DNA of 64,000 nucleotides, from contig NZ_QUGI01000005.1 of assembly GCF_003478995.1 (NCBI RefSeq), forward strand, positions 1 through 64,000, given 5' to 3'. The DNA comes from Pseudoflavonifractor sp. AF19-9AC. Lineage in GTDB: Bacteria > Bacillota > Clostridia > Oscillospirales > Oscillospiraceae. Under the pieces are notes generated by a model that was not told the DNA's origin, ran no database searches, and saw nothing but the letters and a program-made list of their open reading frames with translations. This document shows, piece after piece, positions 50,374 through 57,729 of the stretch (position 1 is its first letter; each line of letters opens with the position of its first letter). The position numbers and the translations under genes were made by a program.

Positions 50374-51400
50374 ACCCAAGGCCCGGGCGGGTCTGGCCGC
50401 CCTTGTGGGGCGGCTCAGGCCGCCGGCCCTGGTGCAGACGGCGGTGAACGGCGCGGCGGCCCTGGAACTGTGCCGGGAGACGGACTTTGACCTTATCTTC
50501 ACCGACATCAAAATGCCCGGCATGAGTGGGCTGGAGATGCTGGACAAGCTGGATTCCAGCTGCCGCCAGATCGTCATCGTCAGCGGCTACGCCGATTTTT
50601 CCTATGCCCAGCACGCCATCCAGCGGGGGGTGGCCGACTACCTGCTCAAGCCGGTGAGCCCCGCCAAAATCCGTCAGGCGCTGGAGCGGGCGGAGCAGAA
50701 CCTCCGGGGAGTGAAGCGGAGCTGCCTGGTGCGCTACCTGCAGGAGTATCCCTTCCTGGAGGAGGAACACCGGCGCTGGCTGCGGCAGCGGCTGAACCTG
50801 GAGGGGGACGTGTTTGTGCTCTGGGGCAGAGGGCCTGCCTCCGGGGAGGACAGGGAGGCCTGGGAGAAGGAGGGAAGCGCCCTGGGGGAGGACGTCTACG
50901 CTTTCTCCTATGGAGAAAACGCCCTGCTGCTTTTGTGGGGCGCGGATGTGGAGGAAGAGGCGGTGAAGGCCTGGGGCAAGGCCCGCGGCCTTGGAGGGCA
51001 GCGGGTCACGCCGGAGCAGCTGCCCCAGGTGTACCAAAAGCAGATGCAGACGGAGACGCTGCCGCCCCGGGAGGACAGCGAGAGCGGCCGGGCGGTGCGG
51101 CTGGTGAAGCAGTTTGTCCGGGAGAACTATGTCTCGGAAATCAGCCTGAAATCCCTCTCGGAGATCACCTATCTCCACCCCAACTACCTCTCCAAAATCT
51201 TCAAGCAGGAGACGGGGGAGAACATCAGCGACTACATTCTCCGCTTCCGCATTGAGAAGGCCAAGGAGCTGCTGCGGGACCCCAGCCTGAAAATTTACGA
51301 GGTGGCGGAGAAGGCCGGCTTCCACGCCTCCAAGTACTTCGCCTCGGTGTTCAAGGCCGAGGTGGGGGTGACCCCCTCGGAGTTTCGGGAGGGGCTGTGA
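50348..51400 (+). CDS. YesN/AraC-type response regulator
   Basis: A 350-residue regulator. The ATG at 50348 lies inside the kinase gene and follows GGAGGAGGAAACG. The receiver (1-120) has E7/D8, phospho-acceptor Asp53 (LIFTDIKMPGMSG), Ser/Tyr region IVIVSGYADFSYA and Lys in YLLKPVSP. A middle region of about 120 residues is unassigned. The AraC-type double helix-turn-helix ends the protein (about 245-350): ENYVSEISLKSLSEITYLHPNYLSKIFKQETGENISDYI (in pieces) and the second YEVAEKAGFHASKYFASVFKAEVGVTPSEFR. It is the cognate partner of the NhaC-kinase and probably activates the molybdoenzyme/transporter block. Confidence 0.93.
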   Translation: MNILIVEDEPKARAGLAALVGRLRPPALVQTAVNGAAALELCRETDFDLIFTDIKMPGMSGLEMLDKLDSSCRQIVIVSGYADFSYAQHAIQRGVADYLLKPVSPAKIRQALERAEQNLRGVKRSCLVRYLQEYPFLEEEHRRWLRQRLNLEGDVFVLWGRGPASGEDREAWEKEGSALGEDVYAFSYGENALLLLWGADVEEEAVKAWGKARGLGGQRVTPEQLPQVYQKQMQTETLPPREDSESGRAVRLVKQFVRENYVSEISLKSLSEITYLHPNYLSKIFKQETGENISDYILRFRIEKAKELLRDPSLKIYEVAEKAGFHASKYFASVFKAEVGVTPSEFREGL

Positions 51401-51439
51401 CGGCGGAGAAAAGACCGGCAGAACGGGACCGGGAAATAA

Positions 51440-51480
51440 AGACGCGCGGGACGGATGCGATGCCGTCCCGCGCGTTTTCT
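51440..51480 (+). terminator. Terminator after the response regulator
   Basis: ACGCGCGGGACGG pairs perfectly with CCGTCCCGCGCGT, followed by TTTC. Possibly shared with the convergent VOC-like gene. Confidence 0.85.
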
Positions 51481-51497
51481 TGAAAATTATGCTTTTG

Positions 51498-51818
51498 TCA
51501 GTTGGCCTCGTACAGCTCCAGAATGGCGCCGTCCTTCCACACGAAGGCCAGGCGATCCTTTTCCCCGGCGGGCATGGGGCCGCAGATGACGCTGTCCGCG
51601 TCGGCGATGTACTTCTCCAGATTGTCCACCTTATAGGCCACATGGGGGTTGCGGTGGATCTCCTCGGGGAAGGGAGTGCCCTCCTCAAACTTCAGATACT
51701 CGATCTTGTAGTCGTAATCATCCACGTTGCTGACCCAGAACTTGGCCCCTTCGTTGTAGGTCATGTTGGGCTTGCGGTTGGTGATGGGGATTCCGATGTG
51801 CATATACTCCGCAGACAT
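51498..51818 (-). CDS. VOC-superfamily (glyoxalase-like) small protein
   Basis: A 106-residue protein. The ATG at 51818 lies 8 bases after AAGGAGG; an ATG at 51824 is too close to the ribosome site, and the longer open frame is inside dhaK. The pattern HIGIPI near the start, GAKFWVSN, the strand-turn HVAYKVDNLEKYI and the C-terminal AFVWKDGAILELYEAN is that of the VOC (glyoxalase/bleomycin-resistance) fold, with His and Glu in metal-ligand-like places. It follows dhaK by 64 bases in the same direction. A role as epimerase, isomerase or lyase on a keto-sugar is plausible. Substrate unknown. Confidence 0.7.
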   Translation of the reverse strand: MSAEYMHIGIPITNRKPNMTYNEGAKFWVSNVDDYDYKIEYLKFEEGTPFPEEIHRNPHVAYKVDNLEKYIADADSVICGPMPAGEKDRLAFVWKDGAILELYEAN

Positions 51819-51882
51819 GGGCATTTCCTCCTTGTTTGTGGTGGGGAAGTGGGGCGTCCGCCCGGTACTTCCAGAGAATGAG

Positions 51883-52881
51883 TTACTCCTTGCTGTAAGC
51901 GGGGGTGTGGCAGGGGGTGTTCCACAGGTGGATGAACTCATCGTCCCACTTGGCGATGTTCATCTGGAAGCCGCCGGCCTCCTGCACGGTGAGGATCTCG
52001 CCCACCATGCTGGCCACGACCTCCACGCCCTTGGCCTTCAGGAACTCCACGGTGTCCTTGAAGAGCACCAGCATCTCCATCATGGTGGTGGCGCCGCAGC
52101 CGTTGATCATCACAAAGGCCCGGTCCCCTTCCTTCAGGGCCAGCTTGGCGCACAGGGCCTCGGCCACGGTGGCAACGGTGTCCTTGGAGGACATCATGGG
52201 CACCCGGACGCCGCCGCCCTCGCCGTGCTGGCCGGCGCCGATCTCCATCATGTCGGTCTCGCCCAGGTCGCCGAAGGACATGCCGTTCTGGGGGTGGGTG
52301 GCGTCGGTGGACTTGACGGTGATGGAGGCCATGTTGTCCGCGTAGCGCTGGGCGATCTCGGCCACCTCATCCAGGCTCTTGCCCTCCCGGGCGGCCGCGG
52401 CGGCGATGTGGTAGAGGGCCACGGCCCCGGCCAGACCGCGCTTGTTGTCCTCGCCGTTGGGGTCGTACTGGACTTCCTCGCCGGTGACCACCTGGCGGAA
52501 GTTGAGCCCGGCCTTCTGGGCCAGCTTCATGGCCTGCTTGCCGGCCAGCTGGTCGCCGGCATAGTTCAGGGTGAGCAGCAGCACGCCGTGGCCCTTGTCT
52601 GCCAGCTTCATGGCGTCAAAGACCAGCTTGGCGTTGGGGGCGGCGAAGATGTCGCCCACGGCCTGGACGTCCAGCATGCCCTTGCCCACAAAGCCGGCCT
52701 GGGCGGGCTCGTGGCCGGAGCCGCCGTAGGTCACGATGGTCACCCGGTCGGCATCGGCCAGGTCCTTGCTGATGACCAGGTGGCCGTCCACGTCCAGAAT
52801 GTCGGGGTAGGCCAGACCCAGACCCACCAGCTCCTCATCGGTAATGGTCTCAGGGGCGTTGATAAACTTCTTCATTTTCAT
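51883..52881 (-). CDS. dhaK: Dihydroxyacetone kinase subunit DhaK
   Basis: A 332-residue protein. The ATG at 52881 follows CGGGAGGTACATCTC. Motifs: TYGGSGHEPAQAGFVGKGMLD (His57 region), GVLLLTLNYAGD, and the covalent substrate-binding His219 in GAGQHGEGG, matching E. coli His218. DhaK binds dihydroxyacetone or a similar keto-triose or keto-tetrose as a hemiaminal, and DhaL supplies the phosphoryl group. dhaL lies upstream in the same operon, with 39 bases between them. No DhaM is present, so either phosphoryl supply is encoded elsewhere or this is a DhaKL-type kinase with another sugar such as erythrulose. Confidence 0.92.
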   Translation of the reverse strand: MKMKKFINAPETITDEELVGLGLAYPDILDVDGHLVISKDLADADRVTIVTYGGSGHEPAQAGFVGKGMLDVQAVGDIFAAPNAKLVFDAMKLADKGHGVLLLTLNYAGDQLAGKQAMKLAQKAGLNFRQVVTGEEVQYDPNGEDNKRGLAGAVALYHIAAAAAREGKSLDEVAEIAQRYADNMASITVKSTDATHPQNGMSFGDLGETDMMEIGAGQHGEGGGVRVPMMSSKDTVATVAEALCAKLALKEGDRAFVMINGCGATTMMEMLVLFKDTVEFLKAKGVEVVASMVGEILTVQEAGGFQMNIAKWDDEFIHLWNTPCHTPAYSKE

Positions 52882-52920
52882 GAGATGTACCTCCCGGTTT
52901 TAAGTTCAGAATGAATGACG

Positions 52921-53529
52921 TTACACTTGGGCCAGACCCTGGAAGAAAAAGGCCATGGAGGCGGCCCCGGCGTCGGGGGTGCCGATGGTCTGATCCTTGT
53001 AGCTCTTGGCGCGGCCGAATTTGGCCACATACTGTTTGCTGGCCTCCATGCCCGCCTGGGCGGCCTGGGCGGCGGCGGCAAACAGCTCTGCCTCGCTGTC
53101 CCCCTGGTAGGCGGCAATGGCTTCGCTGGCAGGGATGAGGGCGTCCATCATGGTTTTGTCCCCCACCTTGGCTCCGGACATATCGTTGAGCGCCTCCAGG
53201 GCCTGGGCAAACATGGCCTTCAGCCCGGCCACATCCACCTCGTCCCCGGCGGGGGCGGCCTCCTGCAGCCCGTCCAGCCAGGTGTTCCACAGGGGAACGG
53301 CGCTGCCGCCGTTGAGCACCATCACGGACATAGCGGCGTCATCCAGCATGGCCTGGATGCCATCCTGGGACTCCTCCACCGCCTGAGCAATGGCTCCGGC
53401 AATTTTGGTCATGGTGAGTCCGTGGTCTGCGTCGCCGAATTTGGAGTCAATTTCGGTGAGCACCGGCTCGGCCTCGATCACCTGTGCGCAGGCGCGGTTC
53501 AGGCGCGCGGCAAGCTCTGCTTTCTTCAT
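52921..53529 (-). CDS. dhaL: Dihydroxyacetone kinase subunit DhaL
   Basis: A 202-residue protein. The ATG at 53529 follows AAGAAGGAGTG; the frame upstream to 53610 has no ribosome site. The nucleotide/Mg-binding loop IDSKFGDADHGLTM (Asp28, Asp33, Asp35) matches DhaL, as do the second motif NGGSAVPLWNTW and the Gly/Ala-rich C-terminal helix bundle with DAGAASMAFFF. It transfers phosphate to the substrate held by DhaK. First gene of the operon; promoter and operator lie directly upstream. Confidence 0.92.
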   Translation of the reverse strand: MKKAELAARLNRACAQVIEAEPVLTEIDSKFGDADHGLTMTKIAGAIAQAVEESQDGIQAMLDDAAMSVMVLNGGSAVPLWNTWLDGLQEAAPAGDEVDVAGLKAMFAQALEALNDMSGAKVGDKTMMDALIPASEAIAAYQGDSEAELFAAAAQAAQAGMEASKQYVAKFGRAKSYKDQTIGTPDAGAASMAFFFQGLAQV

Positions 53530-53595
53530 TGCGGCACTCCTTCTTTCTGCTTTGATGGGATTCCGGCAAGCGGGAAGGTTTGCCGCTGCCGGGAA

Positions 53596-53609
53596 GTTAC
53601 GTTTGTTCA
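53596..53609 (-). promoter_or_regulatory. Degenerate SorC-type operator at the dhaL transcript start
   Basis: GTTACGTTTGTTCA resembles GTTACATTTGTAAC at 54707. It overlaps the predicted start of the dhaL transcript (about 53606). Confidence 0.4.
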
Positions 53610-53612
53610 ATT

Positions 53613-53641
53613 ATTTTATCTTACCGACCCGAGGAAGTCAA
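53613..53641 (-). promoter_or_regulatory. Promoter of dhaL-dhaK
   Basis: On the minus strand: TTGACT, 17 bases, TAAAAT; leader about 77 bases. Confidence 0.65.
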
Positions 53642-53699
53642 CGAACGGGGATATATTCTATAAAGCGCCTAAAATAAATATAAAAAACTGTGCAAAACA

Positions 53700-53745
53700 G
53701 CAAAGAACCCCGCGTTCCGAAGGGGCGGTTTCGGAATGCGGGGTT
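53700..53745 (-). terminator. Terminator of the SorC-family gene
   Basis: AACCCCGCATTCCGA pairs with TCGGAACGCGGGGTT (one mismatch), followed on the minus strand by CTTTGCTGTTTT. Confidence 0.75.
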
Positions 53746-53756
53746 ACATATGTAAC
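53743..53756. promoter_or_regulatory. SorC-type operator upstream of the dha operon
   Basis: GTTACATATGTAAC, a perfect 14-bp palindrome placed between the regulator stop codon and its terminator, about 100 bases upstream of the dhaL -35 box. Confidence 0.65.
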
Positions 53757-53760
53757 GAGA

Positions 53761-54690
53761 TTAGAGGGGGAGGTCCCGGACCAGCTGGCTGCGGGCCACC
53801 AGGTGGGTAAAGATGCCGGAGTTCAGCGCCCCCCGCAGGGCCCGGGCGCTGGTGTTGGCGGAGCAGACGCCGATGACGTTGGGGCAGCGCTTCAGGGTGT
53901 CCAGGGGGATCTGGATGGCAAAGTCCTGGTCCGACTGGATGACCTCCCCCTCCTCGTTGAAGTAGTAGATGAGCAGGCGGCCGCAGGTGTGGGCCTGCTG
54001 GAGCAGATCGCCGTACCGCACCAGGGAGGCAAAGTCAGGGCTGGAGGGGTAATTGCCGATGTTCACCAGGGCGGTGTCCATCCGCTCCCACTGGGTCTGG
54101 ATCTGGCGGTAAATCTCCGTGGAGCACAGCAGCTGCTTTTCCTCCAGTCCCTCGGGGAGGGCGGGGAGGTAGATGAAGTGGGGGGTGGCCCCCAGCTGCT
54201 GGGCGATGAGGCGGACGTTCTCGTTGGACTGGTAGTTCCGGGCGGGGATGCTGGCGTTGCCCACCAGGGGGCAGATGTGGGTGACGGTGCTGTCCAGCTG
54301 AGGGTGCTTTTCCAGCCAGGTCACCAGCTGGCCGATGAGGTAGCCCCAGCCGATGCCCAGGTGCCGGGCCCGCAGCTGCCCCAGCAGCTGCACGGCTCCC
54401 TGGGAGAGCAGCTGGTTGGTGGTGTCGTCGTCTCCGCCGTCCTCCACCAGCACGCCGTCCCGGATGGAGCTGGACCGGCGAAGCCGCTCCAGCAGGGCGG
54501 GGGCGTCGTCCTCCGGCGGCCCCACGCGGATCTGGACCACCCCCAGCTCCCGGGCCTCCCGGAGCATCCGGCTCACCAGAGGGCGGGATACCCCCAGCTC
54601 CCGGGCGATGTCGCTCTGCTTCCAGTCCTCCAGATAGTAGCGCTGGGCCACATGGGCCAGCTTCTGTAATTTTTCCCGGCTGTAGTTCAT
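53761..54690 (-). CDS. SorC/DeoR-family (CggR-like) sugar-responsive regulator
   Basis: A 309-residue protein. The ATG at 54690 follows CAGGAGGCTGCC; the open frame further upstream has no ribosome site and crosses the promoter. N-terminal helix-turn-helix (about residues 1-55): LAHVAQRYYLEDWKQSDIARELGVSRPLVSRMLREARELG (in pieces), then the SorC sugar-phosphate-binding domain with VQLLGQLRARHLGIGWG, HICPLVGN, LVNIGNYPSSPDF and GVCSANTSARALRGALNSGIFTHLV (in pieces). SorC proteins bind phosphorylated sugars and control the linked operon. Matching palindromes at its own promoter and near the dha promoter predict autoregulation and control of dhaLK. Confidence 0.9.
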   Translation of the reverse strand: MNYSREKLQKLAHVAQRYYLEDWKQSDIARELGVSRPLVSRMLREARELGVVQIRVGPPEDDAPALLERLRRSSSIRDGVLVEDGGDDDTTNQLLSQGAVQLLGQLRARHLGIGWGYLIGQLVTWLEKHPQLDSTVTHICPLVGNASIPARNYQSNENVRLIAQQLGATPHFIYLPALPEGLEEKQLLCSTEIYRQIQTQWERMDTALVNIGNYPSSPDFASLVRYGDLLQQAHTCGRLLIYYFNEEGEVIQSDQDFAIQIPLDTLKRCPNVIGVCSANTSARALRGALNSGIFTHLVARSQLVRDLPL

Positions 54691-54706
54691 GGCAGCCTCC
54701 TGTAAG

Positions 54707-54720
54707 GTTACATTTGTAAC
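54707..54720. promoter_or_regulatory. SorC-type operator at the regulator's own promoter
   Basis: GTTACATTTGTAAC, lying directly downstream of the -10 box at the predicted transcript start; implies autorepression. Confidence 0.7.
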
Positions 54721-54723
54721 TCC

Positions 54724-54752
54724 ATCATAGTATATTGTCGGCACAAAAGCAA
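54724..54752 (-). promoter_or_regulatory. Promoter of the SorC-family gene
   Basis: On the minus strand: TTGCTT, 17 bases, TATGAT. Confidence 0.65.
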
Positions 54753-54941
54753 CGGCTGGAGGAGAAATTCCGTTCCACCTGGAAACCATACAGAAAAGAA
54801 GGGCTGGGCAGCGGGACAACTGGGGTGTGGGGAGCATAGGGAACTGGGACAGGACGCCTTGCTTTGTCAGGTAGTTTGGCAGAAAACAGGTTGGCTGCCG
54901 GCAGATGAGGACCTTCCTGCGCAGAGAGAAGGGGAATCCCA

Positions 54942-54970
54942 TTGACAAGATTTTCTGGGGACGATACAAT
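54942..54970 (+). promoter_or_regulatory. Promoter of the MoxR-VWA operon
   Basis: TTGACA, 17 bases, TACAAT; start about 54977, leader about 72 bases. Confidence 0.8.
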
Positions 54971-55048
54971 TGAATTGATGCCAACAGGGGCCCAGAAGGC
55001 GCTGTTGAGGCGGAAGGATCGGGCCTCTGCCCGAGGAAAGGCAACACT

Positions 55049-55903
55049 ATGAGAGAAGATCTGAAGATTCGACTGGAACAGTTTAAGGAGCGCTACTCCG
55101 CGGACGCGGCGGTACAGGGCCGCATTGGAAAGCCGCCGGTGGAATTCATTGGCCGGGAAATTTTTGAGCTGGCCGTGGCGGCGCTGCTGCAGGGAGAGAA
55201 CCTTCTGCTGTGCGGCGGAAAGGCCACCGGAAAAAATATTTTGTCGGACAACCTGGCCTGGTTGTTTGCCCGACCCATCTACAATGTGTCCTTCCACGTG
55301 AATACGGACAGCAGCACCCTCATCGGCACCGACACCTTTGTGGATGGGGAGGTGCGCCTGCGCCATGGACCCATTTCCCAGGCGGCTCTGTACGGCGGCT
55401 TCTGCATTCTGGACGAGATCAACATGGCCAAGAATGACGCAGTGGCCGTGCTGCACTCGGTGCTGGACTACCGCCGGCTTATTGATGTGCCGGGCTATGA
55501 GTGTATCCCCATGCATCCGGCCACCCGCTTCATTGCCACCATGAACTACGGCTACGCGGGCACCCGGGAGCTCAACGAGGCCCTGGTCTCCCGCTTTACG
55601 GTCATCCGCATGCCCACCCTGGAGGAGGGACAGATGCACCAGCTGCTGCGGGCGGATGTGCCCGGAGCCTCGGAGGAGAACATTGACCGGTGCATCGGGC
55701 TGTTCCTAGACCTCAATGAGAAGGCCATCAACGGCGAGGTGTCCACCCACCCGGTGGACATGCGCGGCATGATTGCCGCCCTGCGCATGATGACCGACGG
55801 CATGAACCCCAAGGACGCCATCACCATCAACATTACCAACAAGTGCTTTGACGAGTATGAGTATCAGCTGGTTCAGGATGTTGTCATGACGCGCTTCGGC
55901 TGA
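55049..55903 (+). CDS. MoxR-type AAA+ ATPase
   Basis: A 284-residue ATPase. The ATG follows CGAGGAAAGGC. Walker A-like GGKATGKN (residues 56-63, Lys62), then VNTDSSTLIGTDTF, Walker B GGFCILDEINMA, sensor 1 FIATMNYGYAGTRELNEALVSRF with the arginine finger. The length and order match the short MoxR/NorQ/CobS group. These chaperone-like ATPases work with VWA-domain partners, here the next gene, to insert metals or remodel target enzymes. No target enzyme is adjacent; the molybdoenzyme at 43-45 kb is a possible client, but only by proximity. Confidence 0.88.
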   Translation: MREDLKIRLEQFKERYSADAAVQGRIGKPPVEFIGREIFELAVAALLQGENLLLCGGKATGKNILSDNLAWLFARPIYNVSFHVNTDSSTLIGTDTFVDGEVRLRHGPISQAALYGGFCILDEINMAKNDAVAVLHSVLDYRRLIDVPGYECIPMHPATRFIATMNYGYAGTRELNEALVSRFTVIRMPTLEEGQMHQLLRADVPGASEENIDRCIGLFLDLNEKAINGEVSTHPVDMRGMIAALRMMTDGMNPKDAITINITNKCFDEYEYQLVQDVVMTRFG

Positions 55904-55917
55904 GACGGGAGAACACA

Positions 55918-57666
55918 GTGAGTATTGACAGAGAGGAAAGCTTGTTTCTGACGGTTTCCGAAAACCATACGAAACGGAACTATCCGGAATATATCCTCCG
56001 CATGAGCCAACCTTATGAAGAGGTGGGCGGAATGATTGCGGCCTACGAGGGGGTAATTCTGGGGGGCGCGGACAAGCTGTTCGGGCTGGACGAGCTGAAT
56101 TTGTGGCTCCGGAGGCACCGCTATGCGGCCTACGACATGCATGTGCTGCTCCCCATTGCCCACCTGTGTCTGGAGTATGCGGTGCGCCGCCGGCTGACGT
56201 CCGACCGTCCGGGCATCCCGGCCATGGCGGAGCAGGTGGCCCGGGAGCTGCTGCAGGAAGACCCTCTGAGCCTGCGCTACTCCTCCCGGGGCTGGCTGAA
56301 CATCTACTGGCTGACGGAGCAGTTCCCCCAGGCCGCCAACGCGGAGAGCCGCCGCATCCTGCGTAATTTCACCGGCTTTGAGTCGGTGCTGGAGCTGTTT
56401 GTACAGCTGGCGGAGGGGTGTGAGCACTGTCCGGACGCCCGGTCCCTGGTGGACCAGGCGGTGCTGCTCTATAAGAAGGTCTTCACCCGCTACTTTGCCC
56501 CCGACCACAGCCGGGACGAGCTGTCCCAGTTTGAGGTCTCCGACGACGACCTGTGGGAAGGGAAGTATGAGGCCCCCGAGGAGGAGGCCGCCCCGCCGGA
56601 GGAGGAAGACCAGGAGCTCACCTATGAGCGGGCCAAGCAGCTGACCACCGACCCCATTGAGCTGTCCGAGGAGGCCCTGGCGGCGGTCCCGGAGTATCTG
56701 GAGAAAAACTTCGGCCCCAGCTTCCAGACGGAAAAGGCCCTGCAGGAGATTGAGAACGCGGTGTGCGTGGGCATCCACGAGGGGCGCAGGCTGCTCTTTA
56801 CTGACGGCCTGCCGGAGAGCGCCTACGAGGAGACCACTGACCGGGCCGGGTCCCTGCGCGCCTCCCGGGAGGCCAACCAGCGCATGCTGGAGGAGCACCG
56901 GGATTCGGCCATGCAGAGCATCCGCAGCATCGAGCAGGCCTTCCGCAACGCGCTGAACCTGAAAAGCGAGCCGGAAATCTATTCCTCCCACCGGGGCGTG
57001 CTGGTGAACAGCACCCTCTGGAAGGTGGGGCGCATTGAGGAGCCCCGGCTGTTCCACAAAATTTTCCGCCAGGACAACTCCACCGTGGTAGTGGAGCTGC
57101 TCATCGACGCCAGCGGCTCCCAGAAGAGCCGCCAGTCCATGGTGGCCCTGCAGAGCTATCTCTTCAGCTCCGCCCTCAGCCGCATCCAGATCCCCCACCG
57201 GGTGATGAGCTACTGCACCTACGGGGACCACACCGTGCTGCGGCGCTTCCGGGACTACGACGATAAGCCGGAGGCGGATGAGAAGATTCTGGAGTACCGG
57301 GCCACCTCCAACAACCGGGACGGACTGGCCCTGGCCGCCGCAGGCGTGGACCTGCTGAAGCGGCGGGAGGACCATAAGATCGTCATTGTTTTCAGCGACG
57401 GCCTGCCCAACGACATGGTCAGCGGCCGGGTGCGGAAAAATAAGCCCGAGCGCTATATCGGCGACGCGGCCATCCGGGACACCTGCTTCCAGGTGCGGAG
57501 GCTGCGCCGGGAAGGGGTGCACATCATCGGCATCTTCCTGGGGGAGGACGGCGAGCTGGACAACGAGCGGATGATCTACGGCTCCTCCTTCCTGCGCATC
57601 CGCCGGGCGGAGGATTTCGGCGGCACCGCGGGCAAGCGGCTGAGCGAAACGCTGCTGCTGCTGTGA
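55918..57666 (+). CDS. VWA-domain protein, partner of the MoxR ATPase (CobT/NorD-like)
   Basis: A 582-residue protein from a GTG 14 bases after the ATPase stop, with GACGGGAG upstream. Residues 1-210 are helical; about 215-240 is an acidic stretch (EEEAAPPEEEDQE). A VWA domain covers about 385-580, with MIDAS ELLIDASGSQKSRQ (Asp near 397), a conserved Thr region and VIVFSDGLPNDM. The same architecture is found in NorD and CobT partners of MoxR-type ATPases. A strong terminator follows. No membrane segment, so it acts in the cytoplasm. Confidence 0.85.
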   Translation: MSIDREESLFLTVSENHTKRNYPEYILRMSQPYEEVGGMIAAYEGVILGGADKLFGLDELNLWLRRHRYAAYDMHVLLPIAHLCLEYAVRRRLTSDRPGIPAMAEQVARELLQEDPLSLRYSSRGWLNIYWLTEQFPQAANAESRRILRNFTGFESVLELFVQLAEGCEHCPDARSLVDQAVLLYKKVFTRYFAPDHSRDELSQFEVSDDDLWEGKYEAPEEEAAPPEEEDQELTYERAKQLTTDPIELSEEALAAVPEYLEKNFGPSFQTEKALQEIENAVCVGIHEGRRLLFTDGLPESAYEETTDRAGSLRASREANQRMLEEHRDSAMQSIRSIEQAFRNALNLKSEPEIYSSHRGVLVNSTLWKVGRIEEPRLFHKIFRQDNSTVVVELLIDASGSQKSRQSMVALQSYLFSSALSRIQIPHRVMSYCTYGDHTVLRRFRDYDDKPEADEKILEYRATSNNRDGLALAAAGVDLLKRREDHKIVIVFSDGLPNDMVSGRVRKNKPERYIGDAAIRDTCFQVRRLRREGVHIIGIFLGEDGELDNERMIYGSSFLRIRRAEDFGGTAGKRLSETLLLL

Positions 57667-57689
57667 GCCTTTGGCCAAAACATGAATGG

Positions 57690-57729
57690 AAAAAAGAGAA
57701 CCACCGGAAACCCGGCGGTTCTCTTTTTT
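57690..57729. terminator. Bidirectional terminator between VWA and GGDEF/EAL genes
   Basis: AAAAAAGAGAACCACCGG pairs with CCGGCGGTTCTCTTTTTT (one mismatch); T tract on both strands. Confidence 0.95.
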
